Shown here one piece after another: positions 10,250 to 22,164 of a stretch of DNA of 64,000 nt. The translations under genes and the position numbers were made by a program. Every line of letters begins with the position of its first letter. Within the stretch, counting starts at the first letter, position 1. Origin of the DNA: Ligula intestinalis (taxonomy: Eukaryota > Platyhelminthes > Cestoda > Diphyllobothriidea > Diphyllobothriidae); NCBI GenBank assembly GCA_036362985.1, contig JAYGXS010000003.1:3663022-3727021 (forward strand). The letters run 5' to 3'. The notes beneath the pieces were generated by a model. That model did not search any database. It saw only the letters and a list, made by a program, of their open reading frames with translations, and was not told the origin of the DNA.

Positions 10250-11630
10250 CATGACTGCCGTAAAGTATAGTCACACGCCCACTCACCTCGTGGGTATTTG
10301 CCGCAGACACGTTAGCGACAGCTTTTTCTTCTTTGCAGAGCCGTGACAAAACACGTTTTTTTAGTTACAACAATCCTCATAGAATTCTTAAGAGCACTGG
10401 TCCAAAAAGGCATTTTTATTCGAGACATTTCCTTCAGGTTGGCATGAATTCAATCAAAACAGTTTGGAAACAAGATAATTTGATGATCTCATTCTGCATA
10501 AGTCATGGGACGCAAAATTGCCGAAATTTACGACAGAATGATATGAACGCGCAAGCTGGTATAAGCGCATGGACAAAAAATTAGAGAAAATAATGAACAA
10601 CCTTAAGCGAATTTATGAAGTACAATTACTTTGTTTATAAATTCGAATTTTAATAAGAACAAGCCTTCACTTTCTAAAACGTGGAAAATTGCTGTAACTA
10701 GGAATACTAGATGTAAGAAGAATTGTCAGTTGACATCGCAAAGATACCATTTTTTGTATATTAAACGAATTTTCCTTTCGTCAAATTGCTTTATATGTTA
10801 AAATGCGAGAAAATTCGAGGTCCAGATAAAATATTCCTTACATCATCCCCGGATGACGCAGAAGAGGAGACGATTTCTGAGACCAAAGTATATTCAGGCT
10901 GATGTCGCCACTATAACATACATACGCTTGTTCTTTAGCATGAACCGGCAGTTGCCCGACAATGGTTATAACTTCACCAGGGCAGAGGTTATTAAAGTGA
11001 TCGTATGCATGCAACTACATTATGGCCGCTGAATTCGTGTAACATGCTGAAATATGCGAAAGATTGATATTTTTTCGCTGATTACTGATTAGAATGCAGC
11101 CTATTCTCAAGTAATTTCGGCCATGACTACATGCGGGCTTATTAACGAGCTTTTTTGGACCGCTAACAAAACGTATGCATTGCACAAAATGGAAACTCAA
11201 ATATTATGCATTTAAATAATTGATTTTGACTGCCTTTATAAATTCAAATATATAAAAAAATACACGAAAAAATCCTTCTTTTACTCGTTTAGTTACGGAT
11301 TATGCCATTTTAAATGTTATCCTTAAGGAAAGGGGATCATTCGATTTTGCAAAAAAATTATAATTATTAAGTTGGTTTGGCAGATTTGCTTAATTTGAGT
11401 TGACCCAAGTGTGAAAAACTCTAGGAGTTTTTCTTACGATTTGGAGGTGTGCATTCGCAATACATCATAGCTGTTAATTTATTATTACAGCCTTGTATGT
11501 ATATAGCACGATGCACATCCATAACAACATACTTTTCCTTAAACAGGAAGTACACAGCGTGCGTTTTGTAAACCTTGACTTCAGGTGTAGTAATCTGTAG
11601 GTTTCAAAATTGTTCGGCAATTTCGAAGCT
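10250..11630. other. AT-rich intergenic, no gene seen
   Basis: I see short frames only, with no recognised protein, no terminal repeats and no tRNA boxes. Confidence 0.4.
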
Positions 11631-11632
11631 TT

Positions 11633-12080
11633 GGCAACAGTAGCTTATGTAACCTCACTCATTAATCCCTACAACCTGCATGTTTTCCTACAAAAACGGT
11701 GTTTATCGCGTTCCATGGGTGGGAAATTAGGACACGCAGTGAAATCTACTTTAATAAACGCTAAAGGCATTTTTATTTTACTGCATTTATAAGTGTTGGT
11801 GATTTATACCTTAAGGTTTTCTTTATCTGTATTATCACTAAACTTATTGCGGAAAAAAACCCGATTATCAAATTGCAGGTTTCTTGAATTTCCCGAAAAA
11901 TTGAAATGATGGTCACGAGGTCATGTACTTAAACTTACCTCTGGTCCAACTTACGGCTCTAGGGTCAGATTAGTATGGTCCGCGGCACGAAGCGCCGCGC
12001 GCAACTTCAATTTACATGCGGAACAACCTGCTCCTTGCGGCAGCGGGAAGCATCTTCGACTTCATTTTTTGCTTTACACT
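11633..12080 (+). mobile_element. TIR element (MITE-2), left half
   Basis: The copy begins GGCAACAGTAGCTTATGTAA and follows the complete copy (53735-54308, read in reverse complement). It continues through the ATTGCGGAAAAA region, a GC-rich CCGCGGCACGAAGCGCCGCG inverted repeat and CATGCGGAACAAC. It stops near 12080, before the second terminal repeat. Confidence 0.75.
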
Positions 12081-12084
12081 TCCT

Positions 12085-12645
12085 TCTTAAAATTTCCTTC
12101 CCTGCTTTATATGTATTTCGGGTATTGGATTGCAGTTAGCTATAGGCCATCCTTGCAATTCCAGAGACTCTTTCACATTCTTTTGCGTGTTCTAGAATAT
12201 CTTCGATGAGTTGATGAAAATCCACAATGGAAGATATTTTTTAAAAACGTTTACCAACGGAGTGACTATTTTTGATATCATTTATTCAGAAGATAGTGGT
12301 TTAGGTCACAGTTGTAAACTCATCAAAACGTAAAAACACATTGCCGAGAAAAATTATTATCCACAACAAACGTCTTATATTAATATGCCTTGGATCGATC
12401 AAAAACCGTTCTATTATAAGTTAACGCTGTAAGAGCACTTTATTTAGATATTTGAGTGAGTTATCTTTACCAGTGCTAGAGTCCAAGTAAAAATAGGGTA
12501 TTTGGACCAGTTTTTTGATTTTCCTAAAAACTAGTGACAAGTTGTCGCCTGCAAACGAAAGAGTTCTGCTTTCGCCTCCTAATGGAGTGTTGTTTGCTAA
12601 ATTTAAATACCGTACGGCTCTCTTCTAAGATGAAAAATGCACAGA
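12085..12645. other. AT-rich intergenic, no gene seen
   Basis: I found no recognisable feature between the truncated TIR element and the next repeat. Confidence 0.4.
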
Positions 12646-12647
12646 GT

Positions 12648-13096
12648 AGGGGCCGAGTATCAGTATTAGTATGCTGAGGGATATGAAGGAAAAAATCCTT
12701 TGAGTGCCCTTTTTTTACGTATGTGCAATGGTAGCAGAAAATATTTTTCTCAGACTGTTGGCGGGGCCAGTTGTCCTGTGTCATAGAATGAAAATAGGAG
12801 CAGACAGTGAAAAAACTCCTCAGGGATTTTTAGAAGAAAAACTGTCACTCTTGTGGGGGGGGGGGCATTGCAAAGGTTCCCAGGTTCATCATCATGTGGA
12901 AGCCGCGTCCTGATTCTTCCTTGCTGATTGCAGAGTCCGCCAACGGAACTGGAAAAACAGAGGCATCCGTCCAGATCGTCGACAGTCCGCTTTGGGTCGA
13001 ACCAAGGGTGAATGTTTAGGCCGTCAGGTCTGGCTGATAAGATCGCTAGCGGGGTAATCACGGTAAGCAGATAGCCAAGTAGGGTAGACTGCGGAG
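12648..13096 (+). repeat. Unclassified 0.45 kb repeat, copy 2
   Basis: This is the second copy of the repeat at 6228-6712. It has a G-homopolymer at about 12857-12866 where copy 1 has an A/G-rich insertion. The rest is nearly identical, ending near AGCCAAGTAGGG. Confidence 0.8.
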
Positions 13097-13204
13097 ACCT
13101 TTGCATAAGGCTATGCGTGGGAGGGTGTTATAAAAAGCAAATATGAATGGATATAAAAACTAATACGACTGAAAAATTGAAAGTAGTATTATTATTGTAA
13201 ATTG

Positions 13205-13512
13205 TCAGTACTGCTATATCAATCCAGTTTTCGCTGAAAACCCTCTAGCGATTCCGACATAACAACGTCCTGAGGAAGCGCATTCCACGCTCCGACCACC
13301 CTTTTTGAGAAGAAGTGTTTACGAGTGTCCAGCCAGGCCCCTGACACCTTTAATTTGAGAAGATGACCCCTCATATTCGTGTTCGTTGCTAATTCGAAAA
13401 AATCCCCTGATATAAGACAGCAGTCTTGAAGACGTAATACGCGGAATGCTAGTATCAGGTCCCCCTGAAGCTGCCTGTAGCGCAATGGGAAGAGGTTGAA
13501 TTCGACAACCAT
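13205..13512 (-). pseudogene. CR1-type LINE C-terminal fragment
   Basis: The frame ends an ORF2 of the same family as 167-1474. Shared stretches are LFPLRYRQLQGDLI, QDCCLISGDFFELAT, RGHLLKLKVSGAWLDTRK and VVGAWNALPQDVVMS. Upstream catalytic sequence is absent. A short ATT-rich tail lies just beyond its 3' end. Confidence 0.85.
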
Positions 13513-13689
13513 GTTTCATAAGGCTGCGAGCCCTGCCCCATAACGAGTATATACGATGGTTTTCGAATACTGTTGATCATATAGTTTTAAATGGCCTCAA
13601 GGGCTCAAGCCTCAGGGAAAAACAGCGAGTAAGCTCGGTAAGTCGATCAGTGCACGCCCCACCCGTAACTGGCAGATCAACCGGTCCGT

Positions 13690-14155
13690 GATTGAGTGGT
13701 TACGTCGTCAGACTTTTGGCCAACACGCCAGTGGTTCTGTAGGGGCTCCACTTCCGCCACCATACCACGCATTAGGTCACCTGATGGCCGTTCTCGTTCG
13801 ACCCCTTGGTCAGTCAATCGCTTGTTCCCAAGCTGCGCCAACACTCAACATATTGCCTCTCACAGCTGCTAGCGCGTGCGCACGTAAAGACACATCCCAA
13901 TCCGTTTGGCCAATCACCTTCAAGGTTGATACACAACAAGACCGCACTGTAGACGCTGTGATAACTGCACGTTTAAACACTTCGGACTCTGTTTTTCTCT
14001 CGGGTGCAGCCGCATGCTCGTCTGGCAGTTAACTTCCTCCAACCTATTCTGCACTACCTTTGTACAAAATATACTATTCCTCACACTTGGCGTCTCAATT
14101 CTTTTCTTTGCACGTGGAATCGATTCTGAAGTTGGTAGCGGCAAGGGTTTACCTC
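13690..14155 (+). mobile_element. Foldback element, family C, right half
   Basis: The segment contains TTGGCCAATCACC, GTACAAAATATACTATTCCT, CACTTGGCGTC and GCACGTGGAATC, then CTGAAGTTGGTAG and TTTACCTCACTGCGA. It matches the right parts of 29700-30115 and 17590-17945. No matching left terminus is visible upstream. Confidence 0.6.
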
Positions 14156-14159
14156 ACTG

Positions 14160-15575
14160 CGAAGGTTGCAAACCCAGGGTTAGCTGCAAGTAACTGATAA
14201 TCGCCAGAAATTTATAGTCCGGTTCATTTACCTTCTTTATTAGTCTGCTGCTGCATACCATTCGATTAATTTTAAACTTATTGTGCGCAGGGCAGAAATC
14301 ACCGAAGATCCAGAATCAACTCTTGGCCAAGTCTATGTGACCCCTTATATTGGCTCTGCAGGTCACCTTCTAACGCGAGACGCTACAGAAAAGGTCACGT
14401 AATAGCAATCATGGTCACCCGGCTGCATGCGACATGCAACCTTTGCCCTCAAGCGACTGTGGCGCACACATACATTCCAGACTGGTCAGGCCAGTCATCG
14501 CCCTGAGGTTGAATTTCACAAACCCCACTATAGGCCCTTGAGACAATTCTCGCGCTGATGGACACATCAGAATCCACTTCGACAGGGAGCGGACGCAGGC
14601 AGCGTCGTTAGCCGCTGTGACAACTCCACACTCTCACACGACCCTCAAAGTCGAACGCCATGTCAGACCGAGTGGAAAATTCCTGCTAACTATTCTCCAA
14701 TCCTCATGTACTGAATACACTGTTCATTCCATTCTGGCCTCCTATAGCTTCTCTTCTCCTAAGAAACTGGGCCAGGAAGATTGTGGCCATTAGAGCTAAA
14801 CTTATGAATATGTATCTCCTTCAATATTTCCCGCGAACTCTCTTTCCCTTCACACTAATAATCGTCACCTGACAATCGATCTTGAATGCACACAATTTTA
14901 GCGAGATGCTTACCGGTTACATCATAGGCCGTACTCTTTCCATTGTCCCGTGGGGCTCATTCTCAAACCTCACCTGCACAGTGGCAGAATAAAGTTAACA
15001 ACTGTCTCTTTTTCTCCTCCCATATTCACACATGCCAACTTGCCATCCACCTGTTTTATTTGATCCCATTAATATATTTATGTATTAACATAATGAGTTA
15101 ACGTAAAGTAGACGTCTGTTCGCCAACATGCCATTTGAGAGAGTTTGTGGATTTGGTCATACCATCAATGCCTTCGCCATTGATATCGCAGCTACATTAA
15201 AATCTTTATGGCGGTTCTTTGCCCTGTTTTAATTTTTAGGCATTTATCAGCTATTCCATTAGTTTCACATTTCCTAAACTAGTCTTATTGTTTAAATGTT
15301 ATTAAATTTTACGCGGTAAACTTCAAATGGCGTGTGTTTTGGTATCATAAACTGACATTTCATCCACTGCTTTTTCACTATGTCCATTCTAGCATGGCTG
15401 TTGTGCGCTGGATATCTTGGCTTATTCTTATCATGGGGTCGAATTATCAATCATCGTTATTCGCTAAGTTATATGCAGCGACCGATACCGGCGAATTTTC
15501 TAAAGCCCACTGATTAGCTGGAAGTCACCAGCACTTTTAGAGGGTAAACTTATCACAAATTCATGAACCTTCCGC
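14160..15575. other. Mostly featureless; one foldback end fragment
   Basis: A right-end fragment lies at about 14670-14800 (GAATACACTGTTC, CTAAGAAACTGGGCCAGGAAGAT). The remainder is AT-rich with no recognised gene. Confidence 0.45.
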
Positions 15576-15579
15576 TTAC

Positions 15580-15945
15580 CAGTCGATCTCAAATGTTGTT
15601 TTAAAAGCACTGGAGCGGCGTACCTTCAACCAGTATAAGTTAAAAGTACATAGTTTACCCTGGTGAGTCCTTTTTTCCCCACCGATAGTTACAGGTTGAA
15701 AAGCTGCAACTAAGAATGTCCCACCTCTTCTGACTACGAATCAACGGGCGCTTTTGCTTTTCAGTCGGTCCCAAAAGTTCTTTTATGGGCACTGAAGCGA
15801 CGTGCCTTGAAAAATTAAAAAAACTAAAGTAAATATGGTGCTTCGGCGAGTCGTTTCTCTTTACCGAGGGGTGCCTGCGGGAAAGTTGTATTGAAGAATG
15901 TCACACCCCTTCTGAATTTCATTGGCTACCGAGCGGATGCATATC
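15580..15945. repeat. Two degenerate tandem units, 182 bp period
   Basis: CAGTCGATCTCAAA at 15580 and CAGTCGGTCCCAAA at 15762 begin two consecutive units. Each continues through GCACTGGAGCGGCGT or GCACTGAAGCGACGT, a GGTGAGTC or GGCGAGTC block, and AAGAATGTCCCACC or AAGAATGTCACACC. They look like the remains of a satellite-type tandem array. Confidence 0.7.
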
Positions 15946-15949
15946 AAGT

Positions 15950-16838
15950 AATCTGTTAAAGGATCCAATAGGAAACTCGGAAGCCGACATGAATGTACTT
16001 TTTCCTACCACTGATGAACTGTCAGTCTAGACTACAGTATGTACAATTCTTCATTCAAAACATATGAGGACTGCTGAATTTATTGGAACCAAAACATTTT
16101 CGCGACTGCTTGTCAGCTGCTACCCGTCGTTGTTTAACGTTAAGAACGAATGAGTGAATATAACAAGCGAAATGCGTACCATAAAAAACGATAAAACACA
16201 ACACGGTAATGGTGATTTGCCACGTTAGCTAATCAATAAAGTCAGCAACATAAAACACAGCGAGAAGCGCAGGGGGGAAATTTTAGGGCTCAAGCTGTTA
16301 ACATAGGTCGGGTTTTAACCGCCGTCTATAAGCCGCCCCCAGGTATTGTAATGTACGAGCTTTTCATGCCTCAATGGATACTCTCTTTGGTTTGTGTTCC
16401 TATTGTCCAACCTACTTTATAAAGTTCACCTCCAGTTTATTTTTGTTTGCTTTTTTAGCCTTGCCAACTGAAGCGTTTATCGGACAGATTATAAGCCGAT
16501 TGTATGATATGTGTGAAGTGGCCTGTGAGTGGACTGGGAGTCAGGTGGTGTTGACCGATTCCCATGCCACGCCGTGACATGGACAGACCGATAATGGATA
16601 TCATGCGTGCACTGGCAAGGTATCCTTTGCGGACGGAATTGATAGTGCCTTCCCAGGATTGCAAAGTATTAGCTCGGCCGTATTGTATGTCCTTTCAATG
16701 GTCCAACGCAGGAGTTAAAACACTGACTCATTCATTTGCCTGCTCCTGTTGAGCAGAATATATTAGTCGCACGAGCTAATGTTTGCTCAAATAAATACGA
16801 GAACGCCCTCCAGCACTGTTAGGAAATGGCCAAATAGC
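15950..16838. other. Intergenic, no gene seen
   Basis: There are short frames only. No domain, repeat or RNA signal was recognised. Confidence 0.4.
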
Positions 16839-16841
16839 TCA

Positions 16842-17945
16842 CCGCAGGGGTTTAAGTTAGTTAAAACTTAAGAATTACGATCTTCAGGCCCCAGTTTCTT
16901 GATAGAAGAGAACTCCTGGGAAGCTAGAGTGGAAGTAACAGTATATTCTGTACAGAATGAATGGAAAATATGTAGGATGAATTCGACTGCCGGAGCGCTC
17001 GTCCATCCGCTAGAGCAGCCTGGCCCGTAGTCTCGGCCTAAGGACAGTCAACGCATTGAAGTCCTTGCGAGCTGGCCTTGAAAGCTGATTGGCTAGACAG
17101 ATGGGCGTAGGTAGCCGTCGCATGCATACTCGTTGGCGGCGGTGAACCTTTGCGCGATGATCGTCTGTGCGGAGTGAGTCACCACAAGTTTAATTCTCGC
17201 ATCCATGCTAGACTCCAATGATCCCGTAGATGTAAGAAAGGCTTCCCGAGAGATCTACAAGGTGCCTTTAAGCTAGTAACAATTCGTTACACAGCGTTTG
17301 TTGGCTGTGACCGTCAGGCCGCGCAGACCGGTGCCGTGTGTCCGAAAGGACTTCGTAAAGGTGCCGCGGTTACCATGGCCAAAATCCCCCAAGTCAACCG
17401 CCCGCAGCTAAGTACCCTTTCAGGGGACCAGTTCCCCTTGATGCTAATCAGATTACTGACCCTCATTTTGTCCTTCGACTCTGACAGCTGCACGATGTTT
17501 TCTATCAATTGGCATCTTTTACTTATTTACGTAGACATTTAAATGTAAAGGCCTGATGTAATTTTATGGAAAACGTGTAGTGACTCAACTCTGCGTCCGA
17601 CGCTCAAGCTCTCTCGAGCGATAGCACGTGTGTCTGTTAACGCCAGCTGGTTTGGCCAATCACGTTCAAGCTGGACTTGCACATGACCTCACTATGAGAC
17701 AGATATGCTCTGATACTTCGAACCCGACCCCCTCACGAGTGTGTGTCCGAGTGGAAGTAGGTCAAGTCTCTGCAGGTCAACGCGTCTGTAAATGCTGATT
17801 GTGATATTGGATGACCTTAAGGCTGATGGCCTTGAACGCTGACGCCGGCAGCGCCCACTACACCCCTGTACAGAATATGATATTCTTCCCAACTTGTTTC
17901 CCCACATTGTCTCTTCCTCATTAACTTAAGCCACTGCAATAAGCA
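16842..17945. mobile_element. Foldback element, family C, both ends present
   Basis: The left end reads CGCAGGGGTTTAAGTTAG, then ACGATCTTCAGG and ACAGTATATTCTGTACAG. The right end, read in reverse complement, begins TTATTGCAGTGGCTTAAGTTAA and contains CATATTCTGTACAG. This gives inverted ends of roughly 100-120 bp around a 1.1 kb element. A CCAAT site (TTGGCCAATCACG) lies at about 17650. Part of the body (17700-17835) appears inverted at 21308-21420. No protein is encoded that I recognise. Confidence 0.6.
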
Positions 17946-17949
17946 ACCG

Positions 17950-18875
17950 GATGCTCGCTAAATCATTTCTTCGGTAATTTTAACCTCCTAGAGTCGGAGG
18001 GTGAAAGCGACCGTCGTCTATCCCACCTAAAATTGTAATCCCTCTTCCGATGGCCTGTGTCAGCCGAGTTCTACACTGGTTTTATTAATATTAACCCACG
18101 CTTGCAACGCGATAGGATAGACAAATGTCAGGTTGACCAAGGCAATTGCCAGGACGTTGTATGAAGTTCTGTGGATCCGGAAGTTCCGGAATCCTTCCGA
18201 ATTCTTCCACCGTTTCACTTTACTCTACGTAATCACCATCAACCAAGATACCCCCGCGACTGACTCAACGGTTATAGCGGACACGGAGTGTGGTCCTCAT
18301 TGCTTCCCTTATGGAAAAATCGCTTACAGTGCGAAGCGTTCGGCAAATACGGGGTTTACCAATGTACATGACATTTTCCGAGACACTCAAATGAGAGTGA
18401 ATATTTGGTGATCAGAAATTAAACTTTAAGCGTTTTATGCTATAAATTTCCAAGGAAACCTCATTTGAAATGGTACTGTTACAGTATTTCCACAGTTCTT
18501 ACAACTTTACAGTGTGTGCATGGCTTCTGACGCGGTAAACATCCAGTCGGTATTCACATTCTCGCCACACGTGTTGCGGTATGTCATGTGCTATAATGCC
18601 TCAATGATTCTCATCTTGAGGCCTCTTACAAATGGACCGAGTGGCCTGACATAGACCAGTCCTCTCACATAAAACCACAAAACGAAATCACGTGGTCTCG
18701 AGTCAGGTGAAAGCATTTCAATATCACGTTTTTTTTATCAACAGCACGTGCAACTCATGTTCTGAGATTTGATCGCATTGGGTGTAGTGGGGTCCCATAT
18801 TGTTGAAAAATGAATTATGCGTGTTCCTTTGCCTCAATCTCGTTGAGCAGTCAGTTTTGGAGCATACACAGATAC
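17950..18875. other. Intergenic, no gene recognised
   Basis: A 92-codon plus-strand frame at 18133-18411 is open but resembles no family known to me. I do not call it a gene. Confidence 0.35.
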
Positions 18876-18879
18876 TTGT

Positions 18880-19300
18880 TGAAGAAAAATGGAACAAACT
18901 TCTAGTATTTTGCGATAGTGCAGAATATTTTGACAGCTAGTGAACCCTTTTCAATTTCCAATTGCAGAATTTTCATTTCCTTCGCCTCAGCTACGAAGAT
19001 TTTGCTATTTAAGCATGCCATTTGTATGGAATAAAGCCTCACCCTTAAAATAAGATGTCTTCCAAAGGTGCCGCCTTCAGGTTTCTTTTAAATATCTTTA
19101 CATCATATTGTACGCTTCTGCTTGTCACCCGGCTCAAAAAGACTCTACGAAAATTTGCTGGACGCCTTTATATTTGGTAAACACCAAGGATTGGTACAAT
19201 GTACCAACATGATTCTGTGACATATGCATGTGTTATCAGAATGTATCTGTTAATAGGTTGTCAAAGACTCTGCCTACCTCTCTTATACACAGTCCTGCGA
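18880..19300 (+). pseudogene. LINE 3' portion (second lineage)
   Basis: The segment is homologous, in opposite orientation, to 9885-10050. Shared blocks include GAGGTAGGCAGAG, CTTTGA and AACAGA-A-ATTCTG on the other strand. Plus-strand translation shows a broken RLYENLLDAF-like stretch. No RT core is present. Confidence 0.5.
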
Positions 19301-20940
19301 GTGCTGCAAGCAAATTTTCTAAATTTTTAAGTGTTTGATTACTTCTCCCATACCAGCGGGAACGCATTAATGAAAACTTATACTTAATAATGAGCAAAAT
19401 TAGGCATAATAAGTACTTAAAAGAACTAAAATAAATACTAAGCGTTTTTTGAGAAAAATAAAATTTTCTCAATAATTTCCAGCTTATGAAGACGTCAACA
19501 ATAGCTATAAATTAGAACAATAAATTAAAATAGTGTTTAAAGTATAAAACCTAAAGCAAACAATTTCCTTATGCAAAAAGAACGTGTCTTTAGTCAAAAT
19601 ATTTTGAATATTTGGTAATGATTGGATACGAAGTTATTGAATATCGCGGAATAAAGTCTTTCTTCATTTCGTTACTTTTCGCTGTATTCATTCATAAGAT
19701 TAATAATTGCCCATCTCTTCGACGTTTATACCAAACCCTTTAAAATAAGATATAACTAAACAGCGTTTACCGAAAAAACGAGCTTTTGGATATTATTTCC
19801 TACTCGGATGGCCGTGTTGGTCGAAGTTGGAAATGCTTCAAAACAGCAAACCACATTTTCGAGCATACAGCATGTCTGCTAGATACAAGGCATATTGTTA
19901 TTACTAAGATTAATTAAAAAAGTTTCCAATATAAATTATCTCTTTAAAAAGTACCTTTATTGGATATTAAGCTGACGAAATTCTGCGTATAATAACTTTT
20001 TCCAAGGTAATCTCACAGGAAAATTGGGGACTGTTGACAATTTCTTTAACGTATCTGAAGAAGAACTATTAAACTTGACTGGAGATGAAAGATCATACCT
20101 TTCTCTTTATAACGGATTACTCTCCGCTTAAGGGGCTTAATTCCACGATCAGTAATAAGCGTGAAAATGAAGAAAAAACAGGCCACATATATGACCATTT
20201 TTTGAATTGCTTATTATTCTTATGTCTGTTCCGTTTATTAAAAAACGCTAAATCGGAACGTATTGTTTATAAAAAACTATATTTCTACATGACTCACATT
20301 CACTAAGGCATTCTAAAGGTCGTCTTCGCGCTAACACATACAATCTTTGTTTACGAGAACAGCCCGCTGAGCGGTAAAAATGTTCTACCAATAACTGTTT
20401 TGTTTCTGCATTTTTTGCAAAATAACTTGACAGAATAGCTAAATATAATTTTTAAAACCTCTATCACTGCTTGTTTCTGAAAATAAATGCGATTCCTTAA
20501 ACTTCGCTTTAGTTCCATTTGATCAACTTGGCACAAACTTTCCCACTACTGGAATGGATTATTATTCCACCTTTTTTTTACTAATTATGGAATTCTTCCA
20601 CAGCACAGTGTATATTAGAAGAAATTTTCGTCCTAGCTTTCCTTATAGCATATGGAATTCTTTCTATGTAAACATACTCATGATTTAGCAAAAATGAGAG
20701 CCTATTTTCGCCAATAACTTTAAATAAGAGGGCAGTTTTCCAAACCAAAGCCCTTCTAATTATTAAATCCACTCAGTTGATAAAAATAACCTGTCCAGAT
20801 ATACGCGAAATTACCCAGATACATTTCGTCCTGAAATTTTTTTGCAGGATTCGCAGAACTGTAAACTGAATTAAACTGAAGCTCCCTGGGGAGGGGGCTT
20901 CGTAAGCATTTTTTCATGACACGTCAAATTAGGGTCCGGG
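19300..20940. other. AT-rich intergenic, no gene seen
   Basis: Short frames on both strands lack recognisable domains. No terminal repeats were found. Confidence 0.4.
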
Positions 20941-21043
20941 TTTCTAGAGTTTTTTGGTATGGATTTCCCGGGACTACGGCTCAACACCTCACAAAGTTGG
21001 TTCACTATAAGGAAGAAGACTTGTCGAGCACTGGATCAATTTG

Positions 21044-21092
21044 TTTATTGTCCCGAGTTTTCGAACTCTTACAGGAGTTCATCTTCAGAGAT
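21044..21092 (-). ncRNA. Hammerhead-ribozyme-like motif at a PLE 3' end
   Basis: On the minus strand the motif reads CTGAAGA (fits CUGANGA), then a 6-bp stem GAACTC/GAGTTC with a six-base loop, then GAAA, and AATAAA 12 bases further on. The same layout is seen at 62613-62661 and 40125-40171. Hammerhead motifs are known in Penelope-like elements. Stems I and III were not verified, so activity is unknown. Confidence 0.55.
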
Positions 21093-21299
21093 AAGAAGCA
21101 GCAACCAAAAGGAGGGTAATTATAGTGGCCAAAGGCCAATTACCTGTCAGTAAACATCAGGGGGTTAAAAACAGCCATCGAAAGAGGATGGAGAAGAGGG
21201 CAATTAGTTGTCATTGGAGTCGGCATGCCTTTTCGTAAAGTGTGAAACCAGATGGACTGTAGTGGTCTCTGCCGTCCGACGCCCTCCATTGTTTTATAC

Positions 21300-21652
21300 G
21301 GTGTCATTGTTCAAGACTAGCTGCCTTAAGGTCACCCAATACTCCAGTCAGCGCTTACAGACGCGCTGACCTGCAGAGACTTGACCTACTTCCCCTCGGA
21401 CACACACACGTGCGTTAAGATTCTCGCGGCTGCCGAAGCACCACTCGAACAAATCCTTTTTCCCTCACTCTCGGCCACCAGACATCACTTAGGACCACGG
21501 CGCTCTAGCAGAATGACGTGTGCTCCGAAGTCCAACCTCTTTCCATCTATTCTTCGTTCCTTTGTGTACACAATAAACTATTCTCTACTAAGTAACCATG
21601 GTCTGAAGATCTCAGTTGCTAGGGTTTAACTTACCTAACCCCCTGCGATAGG
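21300..21652 (+). mobile_element. Foldback element, right half
   Basis: The segment contains GACCTGCAGAGACTTGACC (inverted relative to 17700-17835), then GTACACAATAAACTATTC. It ends CTGAAGATCTCAGTTGCTA and CCCCCTGCGATAG. The left terminus is absent. Confidence 0.65.
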
Positions 21653-21659
21653 ACTTCTA

Positions 21660-21925
21660 GGCTAACCTTGGTTGTTAGAGGTTTGGCAGATTCGAAAAAT
21701 TCAGTTGACGTAATTTTGAAAAATTCGCGGTCTCGGTAGGATTCGAACTCACACAGCTGGAAAGTCTCTTTGTACAGGCAACTTTCTACCAACTGAGTTA
21801 CGAAGGCACACCGAAGATTGAAATTGTAACACAATTGGGTCGATTTTCCCGCCCAGCCTACAGCACTTATGGAATCCACCAATACGGATAGAGTAAGCTG
21901 ACTACCGAAGCAGAATTTCAAAAGC
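21660..21925 (-). repeat. tRNA-derived SINE-like element (type I)
   Basis: On the minus strand an A-box-like GTAACTCAGTTGGTAG (21801-21786) is followed by a B box GAGTTCGAATCC (21750-21739), the pol III promoter of a tRNA. Upstream is a conserved leader (about 21895-21851: ATTGGTGGA, GTAGGCTGGGCGGG) that also precedes the copy at 54330-54560. A conserved tail follows. The cloverleaf does not close, so this is a tRNA-derived repeat and not a tRNA gene. Confidence 0.7.
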
Positions 21926-21974
21926 TAGCTTCTAGAAGCCACCATAATGATTACTAGGCTCACTTAATTGCTCA

Positions 21975-22140
21975 GAGTGGGGATTGACAGATTTGAATAA
22001 TTAAATTGACCCATTTGCGAAAATGTCATGACCTCAATTGGTAGAGCGTTGGCTGCGCCAAAGCCTTCCCTGCTGACGTGGGTTCGAATCCCAACGAGGT
22101 CACTCATTTTTCACAATTGGGTCAACTGGAAATCGCGTTA
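21975..22140 (+). repeat. tRNA-like repeat with closed acceptor stem
   Basis: The 74-nt core 22029-22102 has complementary 7-bp ends (TGACCTC/GAGGTCA). It has an A-box-like ATTGGTAGAGCG and a B box GGGTTCGAATCCC at 22080-22092. The D-stem 5' strand overlaps the acceptor stem, so a normal cloverleaf cannot form. The flanks share the ATTGGGTCAA tail seen in the type I elements. It is likely a member of the same SINE-like family. Confidence 0.6.
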
Positions 22141-22164
22141 ATTAGCCTGTAATGCGTCTAAGCC

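Noticed and set aside
22029..22102. Functional tRNA gene
   Set aside because: The acceptor stem closes, but the D stem overlaps it and the locus sits in a repeat family.
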